Below, one piece after another: positions 10,541 through 18,887 of a stretch of DNA of 64,000 nt. Source of the DNA: Hyphomicrobiales bacterium (lineage in GTDB: Bacteria > Pseudomonadota > Alphaproteobacteria > Rhizobiales > Aestuariivirgaceae); contig JANYHE010000115.1 of assembly GCA_025359215.1 (NCBI GenBank), forward strand, positions 62,001-126,000. Direction: 5' to 3'. Position numbers and translations under genes: made by a program. Numbering within the stretch: the stretch's first letter is position 1; each line of letters starts with the position of its first letter. The notes below the pieces were generated by a model. It was not told the origin of the DNA and searched no databases. It worked only from the letters and a program-made list of their open reading frames with translations.

Positions 10541-11089
10541 ATGAAACTTATAACAACTTCGTTCATCGCTTTGATGCTGGTCGCAGGCACAAGTTTTGCC
10601 GCCGGAACCCAAGCGCCTGCCGCACCTGCAGTGTCACCAACACAACTCCTGTGCAAGACTGGTGAAGTGGTGAAGACCGTAAAAGTGAAAGGCAAGATGA
10701 CTAAGAAATGCGTCAAAGCCACATCCGGAATTATTTCCAACGAAGATATGTATCAGCAGGGCCGCCTGCTCGCCAAGCAAGGCGAGTATGATTGGGCGAT
10801 CACTGTGTTATCTGCAGATTCCGATCAAAATGATCCAAATGTGTTGAACTATTTGGGCTATTCCAATCGTAAAGCAGGTCGACTCGACATCGCCATCACC
10901 TATTACAACAAGGCCTTGGCCATCAACCCAGATTTCATTCTGGCCCGCGAATATCTGGGTGAAGGCTATGTGGCCGCAGGAAAGCTCGATCTCGCTAAAG
11001 CGCAACTTGCTGAAATAGCCCGCATCGGCGGTGTCAACAGCGAAGAATACATTGATCTTTCAAAAGCCATCAAAGGCGCATCAATCTAA
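10541..11089 (+). CDS. secreted TPR-repeat protein
   Basis: A 182-residue protein with a signal peptide (MKLITTSFIALMLVAGTSFA) and a mature part with at least two to three tetratricopeptide repeats (YQQGRLLAKQGEYDWAITVL, LNYLGYSNRKAGRLDIAITYY, LAREYLGEGYVAAGKLDLAK). TPR units bind partner proteins. A small basic, cysteine-containing segment (LLCKTGEVVKTVKVKGK) precedes the repeats. The ATG at 10541 sits nine bases behind an AGGAG site; the frame upstream of it is unlikely to be translated. The partner is unknown. It ends one base before the convergent rlmJ gene, so the two genes abut. Confidence 0.85.
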   Translation: MKLITTSFIALMLVAGTSFAAGTQAPAAPAVSPTQLLCKTGEVVKTVKVKGKMTKKCVKATSGIISNEDMYQQGRLLAKQGEYDWAITVLSADSDQNDPNVLNYLGYSNRKAGRLDIAITYYNKALAINPDFILAREYLGEGYVAAGKLDLAKAQLAEIARIGGVNSEEYIDLSKAIKGASI

Positions 11090-11938
11090 TTACTTTGGGG
11101 GCGTGAGCCATTCGACACGTCCGCGCCCCCAAGTTCCCAATCCCAGTCTCTCCGCCAATGCTGGAAGCAATGCTTTCATTTCGGCTTCCAGTGTCCATGG
11201 CGGGTTGATAATAATCATCCCCGATCCTGAAAGCCCACCGCGCTCAAAAGCGGCTTTCACGCGCAATTCAACGTGCAACATGTTTGGCAAGTTCAAGGTT
11301 GAAATCATATCGAGGAATTTCGCGGCAAATTCTTCAGTGGTCACCGGATACCAAACCAAATATGTGCCCGTCGCAAAACGGCGATGCCCCTGCTTTAAGG
11401 CTTCACCCACCCGCTCACTTTCATCCAACACTTCAAAAGGCGGATCAATCAAAACCAATCCCCGCTTTTGCGCAAATGGCAATTCAGCTTTCATGCTGGC
11501 CGCCGCATCGCGCGATGTGACGCGCACGCGCGAATCATGGCGATAGTTATCGCGTAGAATTTCTACGTCTTCAGGGTGCAGTTCATTGGCAATCAATCTG
11601 TCACTCAGGCGCAATAATCGCAGCGCCACTTCTGGTGATCCCGGATAAAACCGATTGCCACCCGCAGAATTCATCGCCGCAATAACAGCGCGGTAGGGTG
11701 CCAACAGCTTTTCAATGTCGGGCGCAAATGGTTCAGCCATCTTGCCAATCCCACCAAGCCACTCGCCTGTTTTTGTTGCTTGAACGCCCTCTAAATCATA
11801 AGCGCCAATGCCAGCGTGAGCATCCAAAACCGTAAATGGCTTGTCTTTTAGTTTGAAATATTCAAGCACGCGCGAAAGAACAATGTGCTTCAAAACATCC
11901 GCATGATTTCCCGCATGAAATGCGTGTCGATAATTCAT
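11090..11938 (-). CDS. rlmJ: 23S rRNA (adenine2030-N6)-methyltransferase RlmJ
   Basis: A 282-residue protein matching the RlmJ (YhiR) family, which methylates A2030 in 23S rRNA. The N-terminus MNYRHAFHAGNHADVLKHIV is diagnostic; AHAGIGAYDLEG is the SAM-binding region, and GLVLIDPPFE is the catalytic DPPF motif (around residue 165). The C-terminal SGSGMIIINPPW block is also conserved. The start overlaps the stop of the DMT-type membrane protein gene upstream by four bases (ATGA), so the two are coupled. Confidence 0.95.
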   Translation of the reverse strand: MNYRHAFHAGNHADVLKHIVLSRVLEYFKLKDKPFTVLDAHAGIGAYDLEGVQATKTGEWLGGIGKMAEPFAPDIEKLLAPYRAVIAAMNSAGGNRFYPGSPEVALRLLRLSDRLIANELHPEDVEILRDNYRHDSRVRVTSRDAAASMKAELPFAQKRGLVLIDPPFEVLDESERVGEALKQGHRRFATGTYLVWYPVTTEEFAAKFLDMISTLNLPNMLHVELRVKAAFERGGLSGSGMIIINPPWTLEAEMKALLPALAERLGLGTWGRGRVEWLTPPK

Positions 11939-12285
11939 GCGCGGAACACAACACCTGCGCCAATGGCAATCAGCACAAAGCCCACAACATGTTGCAGCGT
12001 TATCGCCTCTTTCAAATAAAACACGGAGAAAGCAATGAAAACCGTAAAGGTGATAACCTCCTGCATCGTCTTTAATTCAGCGGTACTATAAACCGCACTG
12101 CCTATGCGGTTGGCAGGCACCGCAAAACAATATTCAAACAATGCAATGCCCCAACTGGCCAAAATCACAATCCAAAGGGGCTTCGATTTATAAGCCAAAT
12201 GGCCATACCAAGCGAAGGTCATGAACACATTTGAGGCAACTAGCAGAATGATCGGCATTATCGCCGCGGTGGAAAAATTGGGCAT
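11935..12285 (-). CDS. DMT-type small membrane protein (DUF486)
   Basis: A 116-residue protein with four predicted membrane helices. The NVFMTFAWYGHLAYK opening and the EYCFAVPANRIGSAVYSTAELKTMQE centre are characteristic of the DUF486 family, half-size relatives of the drug/metabolite transporter superfamily that would work as dimers. The transported compound is unknown. A start at 12285 is chosen as the family normally begins a few residues before the first helix; 12324 is also possible. Coupled to rlmJ by an ATGA overlap. Confidence 0.85.
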   Translation of the reverse strand: MPNFSTAAIMPIILLVASNVFMTFAWYGHLAYKSKPLWIVILASWGIALFEYCFAVPANRIGSAVYSTAELKTMQEVITFTVFIAFSVFYLKEAITLQHVVGFVLIAIGAGVVFRA

Positions 12286-12410
12286 GGGCTCACTTTGTAA
12301 AGTTTTGAGATCACATAGCGTCAAGGGTCACTTGCGTCCAGAAGGTTAACCAAGTGGAAACCATTTCGTTCCAGAACTGCAACTTTAAGATTTAAGTTGA
12401 GGGTTATGTG

Positions 12411-12620
12411 ATGAAATTGCGTTGGGTGTTCATGTGTTTCTTGAGTTTGTCGGCCCCGGCATTTGCCGAAAATGTTTCGCCATGGTTTGGCAGCGAAGCC
12501 ACGCCAGCAGCTCAGATTGCTCTTGAAAAACAAGCGCAGTCGAAACCACAAGGCAACCAACAAGCCGCACTGGAATGCCCGATCACAGGTTGCCCTGCGT
12601 CCAACTCAAATGCTAAGTGA
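12411..12620 (+). CDS. small secreted protein
   Basis: A 69-residue ORF with a good signal peptide (MKLRWVFMCFLSLSAPAFAE) and a short polar tail containing two cysteines (CPITGC). GAGGG lies seven bases before the ATG at 12411, and a GTG directly in front (12408) could be used as well. The protein resembles many unassigned small periplasmic proteins of alphaproteobacteria. No domain is recognised; it is kept because signal peptide and ribosome site agree. Confidence 0.55.
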   Translation: MKLRWVFMCFLSLSAPAFAENVSPWFGSEATPAAQIALEKQAQSKPQGNQQAALECPITGCPASNSNAK

Positions 12621-12698
12621 ACGCATTAAAAATTACCAATTCATAATCTTGCCACAGGTTTGCTATTGGTAGGGAATCATTCTTGGGGGAATTGGGAA

Positions 12699-13133
12699 AT
12701 GAAAATGATATCACGCACTTTAATTATAATCGCCGCTGCAGCAAGCCTTTCGGGCTGTGCCAGCATGAATGTGTTCAAAGACAGTTCAGCTGACCAGCAA
12801 GCCAGCCTTGCACCCCAGCCAGATCTCACACCTGTAGCGCCGACTGCCTTCACAGCTGCCCAGATTAGAACCCTGCTCACCGGCAAAAGCTGGCGCTGGA
12901 CTGGCCCACAAAACAAAGGCGTGACACTCTATGCCTCGGATGGCACTTCGCTCGTTGAAGTTACAGGTAAAGGCACAACAGGCGGCAAATGGATGGCCAA
13001 AGATGGCCAGCTTTGCGAAAGCTTCTCACCCGCCAAATTCATTCCGCAAGGCGTTCCCATGACCTGCCAACCCTTCACTGGCACACCTGGCAATTACCAT
13101 GTGGGCCAAGCCAGCTTTAACGTGGCGTCCTAG
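12699..13133 (+). CDS. lipoprotein with a small beta-rich C-terminal domain
   Basis: A 144-residue lipoprotein: residues 1-22 form a signal ending in the lipobox LSGC, followed by a flexible linker and a C-terminal domain of about 80 residues (LLTGKSWRWTGPQNKGVTLY, then DGTSLVEVTGKGTTGGKWMA, then LCESF). That domain has the same layout as the one in the lipoprotein at 13932-14336 (G-K-T/S-aromatic, Y-x-A-D-G-T, G-x-W-x-A, C-E), and resembles DUF995-type proteins, although this assignment is tentative. It precedes an L,D-transpeptidase gene by 66 bases. Function unknown; an envelope role is inferred from context. Confidence 0.75.
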   Translation: MKMISRTLIIIAAAASLSGCASMNVFKDSSADQQASLAPQPDLTPVAPTAFTAAQIRTLLTGKSWRWTGPQNKGVTLYASDGTSLVEVTGKGTTGGKWMAKDGQLCESFSPAKFIPQGVPMTCQPFTGTPGNYHVGQASFNVAS

Positions 13134-13199
13134 TCGCTAACCACAGTCTCGCCATAAACTCACCACTGTTACGTCAAGCCCTTGGTGCATTAAGCATCG

Positions 13200-13856
13200 A
13201 TGAAAATTGATCGCAGAACACTCATTTGCTCACTGTTGGCCGTTGCAGCTTTGCCTGTCGCAGCGCAGGCGGAGCATCCCTTTTATGGTGGTAAGGATTT
13301 TGTGCGCGATCCATCGCTTATTCCACCAGCGGAATCACCCATTGATTTTCCAATTCAATCATTCGCTTCGAGCCTGCCCGCAAAATTTCGCCGCCAACTC
13401 GTAACATTTGGCTCAGCGGAAAAACCGGGCACCATTATCGTTGATCCGGAACACCGCTATCTCTATTTCATTTTGGGCAATCAACAGGCCATTCGCTATG
13501 GCGTTGGTGTGGGCCGTGAAGGTTTTGCATGGTCAGGCGAAGCCTATGTCGGCATGAAGCGCCGTTGGCCGCGTTGGCTCCCACCTGAAGAAATGGTGCA
13601 GCGCGATGTTCACGCCTCGGCATGGGCCAACGGAATGCCCGGTGGCCCCGAAAATCCACTCGGTGCGCGCGCACTTTATCTGCATGCCAATAAAATGGAC
13701 ACGATGTATCGCATCCACGGCACCAATGATCCCACTTCAATCGGCAAAGCCATGTCTTCCGGCTGCGTGCGCATGTTGAATGAAGATGTGGCCGACCTGT
13801 TTGAGCGGGCACCACTCGGCACGAAGGTCATTGTTTTAGCGCCCGGGAGTCTATGA
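13200..13856 (+). CDS. L,D-transpeptidase (YkuD domain)
   Basis: A 218-residue exported enzyme that forms 3-3 crosslinks in peptidoglycan or ties proteins to it. A signal peptide covers residues 1-24 (ending VAAQA). The YkuD domain runs from about residue 80 to 217: PGTIIVDPEHRYLYFILGNQ, then GVGVGREGFAW, and the catalytic block HGTNDPTSIGKAMSSGCVRM with the nucleophile cysteine about residue 194. This is the ErfK/YbiS type with R-M after the cysteine, as usual. Lipoproteins with a shared domain flank it on both sides. Confidence 0.94.
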   Translation: MKIDRRTLICSLLAVAALPVAAQAEHPFYGGKDFVRDPSLIPPAESPIDFPIQSFASSLPAKFRRQLVTFGSAEKPGTIIVDPEHRYLYFILGNQQAIRYGVGVGREGFAWSGEAYVGMKRRWPRWLPPEEMVQRDVHASAWANGMPGGPENPLGARALYLHANKMDTMYRIHGTNDPTSIGKAMSSGCVRMLNEDVADLFERAPLGTKVIVLAPGSL

Positions 13857-13931
13857 TTTTTTCACACACTTGTGAGATGCTCCTTCCTGTGGCACATCCC
13901 ACATCAACAAATTGACGGCGAAATGCTATTT

Positions 13932-14336
13932 ATGAAGACTATAAATCAGATCATTCTCATCTCTGTATCATTGGCGCTTGCTGCCTGTTCGTCCGGGCCA
14001 AAGGGCGTTCGCATTGAAAATGGTGGAACCTCAGCGGTTTCGAGCAAAGCCGGCGTTCCAATCAGCAATTTGACTGGAGCAGCAATTGGGCAAGCCGTTT
14101 CAGGCAAGACCTTCCAATACACACGTAAAGACGGCACCGGTTTTGTTACATATAACGCCGATGGCACTTTTACATTTCAAGACGATCAAAAAGGCGAAGG
14201 CAAAGGCCGTTGGGGCGCAACTGGCGACCAATATTGCGAAGTTTACGGCCAAGGAGCGAAGGAATGCGGTGTCTTCAAGAACACCGGTGACGCCTATTTT
14301 GCAGCCAACTCAAGGCTAGTGGAAATGAAGATATAA
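13932..14336 (+). CDS. lipoprotein paralogous in its C-terminal domain to the one at 12.7 kb
   Basis: About 134 residues. The signal ends in the lipobox LAAC (MKTINQIILISVSLALAACS). After a short linker, the C-terminal part (GKTFQYTRKDGTGFVTYNAD, then DDQKGEGKGRWGATGDQYCE) lines up with the end of the lipoprotein at 12699-13133. Starts at 13923 and 13932 are both possible. It follows the L,D-transpeptidase gene on the same strand and ends in a hairpin terminator. Function unknown; DUF995-like assignment is tentative. Confidence 0.72.
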   Translation: MKTINQIILISVSLALAACSSGPKGVRIENGGTSAVSSKAGVPISNLTGAAIGQAVSGKTFQYTRKDGTGFVTYNADGTFTFQDDQKGEGKGRWGATGDQYCEVYGQGAKECGVFKNTGDAYFAANSRLVEMKI

Positions 14337-14367
14337 AAAACGGCGGATTGTGAAATCCGCCGTTTTT
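14336..14367. terminator. bidirectional Rho-independent terminator
   Basis: AAAAA, then CGGCGGATT (14341-14349), loop GTGA, AATCCGCCG (14354-14362), then TTTTT. The 9-bp GC-rich stem is perfect and has A- and T-runs on its two sides, so it can end transcription of both the lipoprotein gene (+) and the YidB gene (-). Confidence 0.93.
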
Positions 14368-14374
14368 ACTTTGA

Positions 14375-14782
14375 TTATGAAGGCACTTTGCCGTTTGGCG
14401 TTAGGCCATCTACAATTTGTGGCAGTGTTTGAGCCAAGCGGCCCAGCAAATCATCAGGTGAAAGCCCGGTTTGTTTAGCAATCATAGCCACAATGTCTGG
14501 GCCCAAAGCTTGGCTCAATTGGCCACCATTCACGGGCGTGTTTTGCCCGGTGCCAACCCAAGAACCCGCCACATCGCCTTGGCCGTTCTTTGTAAATTGA
14601 TCGAGCAAACCACCAAGTGCCCCGCCAATGCCGCCCGGGATTTGTGCATTTGCTGCTGCTGGAATTGATGTGTCAGCGCCTGTCAAACCTTTGACAAAAG
14701 CACCAATCTTGTCACGGTTCTGAAAACCTGCAACGGCAACCAAACCAAGAAGTGCAGTGAGTGAGGGCATAGCATTGGCCAT
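14375..14782 (-). CDS. YidB-family protein (DUF937)
   Basis: A 135-residue protein of the YidB/DUF937 type: a Gly-rich stretch (GGIGGALGGLLDQFTKNGQG) followed by the family's VAGSWVGTGQNTPVNGGQLS and the helical end SPDDLLGRLAQTLPQIVDGL. Members are widespread in proteobacteria but have no settled function. No signal peptide is seen. It has its own promoter and ends at the shared bidirectional terminator. Confidence 0.9.
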   Translation of the reverse strand: MANAMPSLTALLGLVAVAGFQNRDKIGAFVKGLTGADTSIPAAANAQIPGGIGGALGGLLDQFTKNGQGDVAGSWVGTGQNTPVNGGQLSQALGPDIVAMIAKQTGLSPDDLLGRLAQTLPQIVDGLTPNGKVPS

Positions 14783-14919
14783 AGAAATTTCCTTTCATGA
14801 AATATGCCACTTAAATATGATCAATATGCTGCAATTTCAAGACTCAACAATTGCTGATTGTGAAAACCTGCTATAACATTTGTTAATCCCTGTTTGGGGG
14901 ACAACAAGGAGAGACATTT

Positions 14920-15156
14920 ATGGGTATTATTTGGACAATTATTATTGGCTTCATCGCAGGCGTTGTGGCCAAATTCATCATGCCGGGCAGCAATGAGCCA
15001 CAAGGCTTCATATTGACAACAATTCTCGGCATCGTTGGTGCCGTTGTTGCTCAATACATTCCCGTGGTGCAAAACTTTGGCCCAATCGTTTCGGCCATTC
15101 TTGGCGCTATCGTTGTGCTGTTCGTGTGGGGCATTATTTCCCGCAAGAAAGCATAA
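14920..15156 (+). CDS. GlsB/YeaQ/YmgE-family stress membrane protein
   Basis: A 78-residue protein with three hydrophobic helices and Gly-rich turns (GIIWTIIIGFIAGVVAKFIM, then TTILGIVGAVVAQY). This is the transglycosylase-associated (GlsB/YeaQ/YmgE) family of tiny inner-membrane proteins that are often induced by envelope, acid or stationary-phase stress. An AAGGAGAG ribosome site lies nine bases before the ATG. The actual biochemical role of the family is unknown. Confidence 0.92.
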   Translation: MGIIWTIIIGFIAGVVAKFIMPGSNEPQGFILTTILGIVGAVVAQYIPVVQNFGPIVSAILGAIVVLFVWGIISRKKA

Positions 15157-15160
15157 TCAC

Positions 15161-15799
15161 CTATTGAATATGTGGATTTGTCAGCCGCTCATCACCGATG
15201 CGGCTGGCAGCGCCATGCCCCGGCAGAAACACTACATCATCGCCAAGTGGTAGAATCTTTTCTTTGATCGACTTAATCAAGGTCTCATGGTCTCCACCTT
15301 TCAAGTCGGTACGCCCGATTGAATTTTGAAACAGCACATCACCCATAAGAGCAAATTTATTTTCGTCGTTGAACAGCACCACTGATCCCGGCGAATGTCC
15401 CGGCGCTTCAATGACACTGAATTTCAAATCACCGACAGTTACGAAATCACCTTCAACTAGCCAGCGATCAGGAGTGAGAACTCTGGCTCCCTTCATGCCG
15501 AAAGCGTCGCCGCGTGCGGGCAGATCATCAAGAAACATTTTATCTCTCAGGTGTGGGCCTTCAACTTTGACTCCTAAAGCTTCTGCCAATTCAGCCGCTC
15601 CGCCAGCATGATCGATATGGCCATGCGTGATGATGATTTTTTCAACTTTGACACCAGCGGCCGTCACAGCTTCCAAAATGCGTGGCACATCACCACCGGG
15701 ATCAACCACCGCTGCAATTTTAGAATCCTCGTCAACAATTAATGAGCAATTCTGCTGAAACGGTGTGACTGGAATGATGCGAACTGAAAGTTTTGCCAT
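15161..15799 (-). CDS. MBL-fold metallo-hydrolase (glyoxalase II-like)
   Basis: A 212-residue metallo-beta-lactamase-fold protein. The metal-binding THGHIDHAGG motif is near residues 58-67, GHSPGSVVLF with the next histidine ligand near 133-142, the bridging Asp in LMGDVLFQ near 151, and the last His in FLPGHGAASRIG near 195. The pattern (ydiP/YcbL-like short glyoxalase II group) implies thioester or similar hydrolysis in the cytoplasm. The substrate is not certain. It is divergent from the MFS carrier gene. Confidence 0.9.
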   Translation of the reverse strand: MAKLSVRIIPVTPFQQNCSLIVDEDSKIAAVVDPGGDVPRILEAVTAAGVKVEKIIITHGHIDHAGGAAELAEALGVKVEGPHLRDKMFLDDLPARGDAFGMKGARVLTPDRWLVEGDFVTVGDLKFSVIEAPGHSPGSVVLFNDENKFALMGDVLFQNSIGRTDLKGGDHETLIKSIKEKILPLGDDVVFLPGHGAASRIGDERLTNPHIQ

Positions 15800-15845
15800 A
15801 ATGTGGTCCCTTGTTGCAAAGTGGCAATATCGCTACAGCCTTGCA

Positions 15846-16994
15846 ATGTCGACAGCAAAACCACTCTATGGAAATCTCATCGCGGCCATCGCCACCGTCT
15901 GCGCATGTGATATGGCCTTGGGCCTTTCGCTCCAGCTCATTCCACTGCTGCAACATGAGCGTGGCACACCCGCATGGTTGATCGGCGTTGCAACAGCAAT
16001 GGGTCCGTTAGGAATTATGACAGCTGGACCAATGATGCCCGAAATCATAAAAAAATTCGGCGCAAAAAAAGTCGCCTATGTGGCAATTGCGTGCATCATC
16101 ATAAGTCTCATTGGGTTTGCTGCAACACCACTTTTGCTGGTTTGGTTTCCAATGCGATTTCTCATGGGCGCCGCGGTCGCCACTTTATTCACAGTCAGTG
16201 AAACCTGGATTATCGGCTTCACCAATGATCAAAACCGCGGACGCATCATGGGGTTTTATATTTCAGCATTATCGATGAGTTTTGCGTTGGGGCCTCTGGT
16301 CATTCCTTTCACTGGAATTGAAGGTTGGAAACCCTGGCTCATCGGCATAGTTTGTATTGCGGCAGGTTCACTGCCGCTGGCATTCGTCAATGTCACCAGC
16401 CATGTTGGTGAGCGCGCGCATAGTTTCTTCGGCGTCTTCCGCAGAGCGCCGCTTTTATTCGCGGCTATTTGCGTGGCGACTTTTTTTGACTCTGTTTTCA
16501 TTTCCTTTTTCACAATCTTTGCCACGGCCAAAGGTGTGATATTAGCAACTGCAAGTACGATGTTGGGCTTTGGAATTATTGGCAGCGCCTTTTTGTTTTA
16601 TCTCATTGGTTGGTTGGGCGATCATTGGTCGCGTGAAAAAGTTGTGATGTGCAATGCAGCCATCACTGTTGTTTCAAGCTTGTTGTTGGCCAATTTCATT
16701 AGCACACCTTGGGCATGGCCAATTGTTCTCATATTATTTGCAGCCGCCGCCGGCGTTTATGTCGTCTGCCTTGCTGCGATGGGTGACATTTTTCAAGGAG
16801 CCGATTTGATTTCAGGCTCAGCCGCCGTTGCTGCTATGTGGGGCGTTGGCGGATTAATAGGCCCGCCACTCGCGGGAGCAGCTATTGACGCTTTCGGCAC
16901 AGATGCAATGCCCTATACCCTAACTATAATCTATGGAGCTTTGCTTATCACGCTGCTGGCCAATGGTGGTAAGCTGGTTAAAAATATTCTATGA
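15846..16994 (+). CDS. MFS transporter
   Basis: A 382-residue protein with about 12 membrane segments. It carries an N-terminal half reading LQLIPLLQHERGTPAWLIGV and MGFYISALSMSFALGPLVIP, typical of the YcaD/UMF-type major facilitator proteins. The frame extends to 15765 inside the divergent hydrolase gene, but the ATG at 15846 (MSTAKPLYGNLIAAIATVCA) begins right before the first helix. prmB starts seven bases after its stop, so the two are likely cotranscribed. The substrate is unknown. Confidence 0.9.
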   Translation: MSTAKPLYGNLIAAIATVCACDMALGLSLQLIPLLQHERGTPAWLIGVATAMGPLGIMTAGPMMPEIIKKFGAKKVAYVAIACIIISLIGFAATPLLLVWFPMRFLMGAAVATLFTVSETWIIGFTNDQNRGRIMGFYISALSMSFALGPLVIPFTGIEGWKPWLIGIVCIAAGSLPLAFVNVTSHVGERAHSFFGVFRRAPLLFAAICVATFFDSVFISFFTIFATAKGVILATASTMLGFGIIGSAFLFYLIGWLGDHWSREKVVMCNAAITVVSSLLLANFISTPWAWPIVLILFAAAAGVYVVCLAAMGDIFQGADLISGSAAVAAMWGVGGLIGPPLAGAAIDAFGTDAMPYTLTIIYGALLITLLANGGKLVKNIL

Positions 16995-17001
16995 GGCAAC
17001 C

Positions 17002-17892
17002 ATGATCGACACGTCCCCCCTGCTCACCATCCGCGATTTTCTGCGTTATGCTATCAGCCGCTTCAGGGCGGCAGGCCTCGCCCATGGCCATGGCGCAACG
17101 AGTGCTTTGGATGAAGCAGCTTTCATCATTCTGGAATCTCTGAAATTACCGGTGGATGATATTAACCCGTGGCTGGAAGCAAAACTATTGCAAGCCGAGC
17201 GCGATGAACTTGCGCGCCTCATCGAAGCCCGCGTCACCACTAAAATGCCAGCCGCCTATTTATTGAAGCGCACTTATATGCATGGCGTGCCATTTTATGT
17301 CGATGAGCGCGTCATCATTCCGCGCTCTTTTATTGGCGAGCTGATAGTGAAGGGCTTGTTTGATGAAGCTGGGCTTGGCTTTGATGTGGCACCTGAAAAT
17401 GTATCATCTGTGCTCGATTTGTGCACCGGTTCCGGTTGTCTCGCCATTCTTGCTGCCAGCACGTTCCACAATGCCAGCATCGATGCCGCTGATCTTTCAA
17501 ATGATGCACTCGATGTGGCCCGCATCAATCTCAAAGACCATGATCTCGAAGATCGCATCACATTACATCAAGGAAACTTATTCGCGGCAGTGCAAAACCA
17601 AAAATTTGATTTGATCATTACCAATCCACCCTATGTGGCCACTGAAGAAGTCGAAGCCTTCCCCGCTGAATACGCCCACGAACCCCGCATGGCCCATGAA
17701 GGTGGCGCTGATGGTTTTGAGCTAGTGCGCGAAATTATCAAGCAAGCACCAAAACACTTAAATAAAGGCGGCGGATTGCTGTGTGAAATTGGTTTGGGCC
17801 GAGAAATTTTGGAAGCAGAATTCCCAAAGTTGAATTTCTTCTGGCTTGATACCGAAGAGGCAGAAGGCGAAGTGTTCTTTCTTAAGTTTTAA
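17002..17892 (+). CDS. prmB: 50S ribosomal protein L3 glutamine N5-methyltransferase
   Basis: A 296-residue member of the PrmB/PrmC/HemK family, which methylates the glutamine of ribosomal protein L3. The N-terminal helical domain ends in PAAYLLKRTYMHGVPFYVDE and the PrmB-typical VIIPRSFIGELI; the SAM site is VLDLCTGSGCLAILAA near residues 139-154, and the catalytic NPPY is in LIITNPPYVATEE near 208. PrmC would instead read RPETE after VLIPR, so PrmB is preferred. GAGG lies before the ATG at 17002. Its end overlaps the convergent amidotransferase gene by 11 bases. Confidence 0.94.
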   Translation: MIDTSPLLTIRDFLRYAISRFRAAGLAHGHGATSALDEAAFIILESLKLPVDDINPWLEAKLLQAERDELARLIEARVTTKMPAAYLLKRTYMHGVPFYVDERVIIPRSFIGELIVKGLFDEAGLGFDVAPENVSSVLDLCTGSGCLAILAASTFHNASIDAADLSNDALDVARINLKDHDLEDRITLHQGNLFAAVQNQKFDLIITNPPYVATEEVEAFPAEYAHEPRMAHEGGADGFELVREIIKQAPKHLNKGGGLLCEIGLGREILEAEFPKLNFFWLDTEEAEGEVFFLKF

Positions 17893-18607
17893 GTCCGGAA
17901 ACAACCTTGAAATTATCCCAGATCTGCTTGGCCGTCTTCGCCATGGCGGGCATTTGGGGATAACATTCGGCTTTAAGTTTTTCATATCCCCCAGCCCCCA
18001 GCTCCCGCTCCAACACCGATACATATCCGGGTAGAGAAGACCACGTAGCCACTGTTTGCGGCGAAAACTCACAATGAAATTGGGTGCTCAAAGCGTGGTG
18101 TTCAATCGCCAAAGATTGAATGGCCGAATTCGTAGATTGTGCCAACACCAGTGCCCCTTGAGGGGCTCGCTTCACTTCAGCGTGGTGCCATTGCATAACC
18201 CGCTGCCGCGGCACAACACCTTTGAAAAACGGATGCTCCGCACCGGCCTCTGTCATGGCCACATCAAACACGCCTACTTCCTTGGCATCGGCCGGGGCCA
18301 CTTCGCCACCCATCGCAGTTGCCAACAGCTGGTGCCCAAGGCACACACCCAAATAGGGCTTGGCCCGGTCCCAAACCCATTCCCTAATCGCGGCCTTCTC
18401 ATCAGCCAAATAGGGAAACTGGTCTTCCTGCCACGTGTCTTGCGCGCCGCCCAAAACAAACAACAAATCATAAGGCGCCAATGATGGAATAGGTTGGCCT
18501 TCAAACAGCCTCACAAATTCGGGTAAAATTCCATCCTCAGCAAAGTAGTCAAGAAACCGCCCCGGGTGGTCATAATCCATATGTTGAAAAATCAATGCAC
18601 GTTTCAT
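17882..18607 (-). CDS. class I glutamine amidotransferase (GMP synthase-like)
   Basis: A 241-residue stand-alone amidotransferase. LFVLGGAQDTWQEDQFPYLA leads into YLGVCLGHQLLATAMGG, which holds the nucleophile cysteine near residue 94, and the His/Glu pair appears in STQFHCEFSP near 177-186. Such proteins release ammonia from glutamine or act on gamma-glutamyl compounds; the partner or acceptor is unknown. Its start ATG overlaps the TAA of the cold-shock gene by one base (TAATG), so the two are coupled. Confidence 0.92.
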   Translation of the reverse strand: MKRALIFQHMDYDHPGRFLDYFAEDGILPEFVRLFEGQPIPSLAPYDLLFVLGGAQDTWQEDQFPYLADEKAAIREWVWDRAKPYLGVCLGHQLLATAMGGEVAPADAKEVGVFDVAMTEAGAEHPFFKGVVPRQRVMQWHHAEVKRAPQGALVLAQSTNSAIQSLAIEHHALSTQFHCEFSPQTVATWSSLPGYVSVLERELGAGGYEKLKAECYPQMPAMAKTAKQIWDNFKVVSGLKT

Positions 18608-18840
18608 TATAGCAACTGCAAATTAATTGCTTGAGGCCCGCGGCCACGTGCATCATCTTCAGTGGCATAGGAAAGTTTCATGCCGTCTTCCAAATGCGGC
18701 ATGCCTGAACGCTGCACTGAGGAGACATGCACAAACACATCGCGGCCACCGTGTTCAGGTGTCACAAAGCCAAAACCACGGTCCTTATCAAAGAACTTCA
18801 CGATACCAATAAAACGCGCTGCGGGGCTTGCATCATTCAT
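18607..18840 (-). CDS. cold-shock domain protein
   Basis: A 77-residue CspA-like protein that binds single-stranded nucleic acid. RNP1 (DRGFGFV, residues 20-26) and RNP2 (DVFVHVS, residues 34-40) are intact. The long upstream frame has no support, and MNDASPAARFIGIVKFFDKD from 18840 is the natural start. The C-terminus (GRGPQAINLQLL) is usual for the family. It overlaps the amidotransferase gene by one base and is divergent from the DUF922 gene 47 bases away. Confidence 0.93.
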   Translation of the reverse strand: MNDASPAARFIGIVKFFDKDRGFGFVTPEHGGRDVFVHVSSVQRSGMPHLEDGMKLSYATEDDARGRGPQAINLQLL

Positions 18841-18887
18841 GGGCTCAGTTACTCTGGCTTCGATACAAAAATCAACTGGCGACAGGA

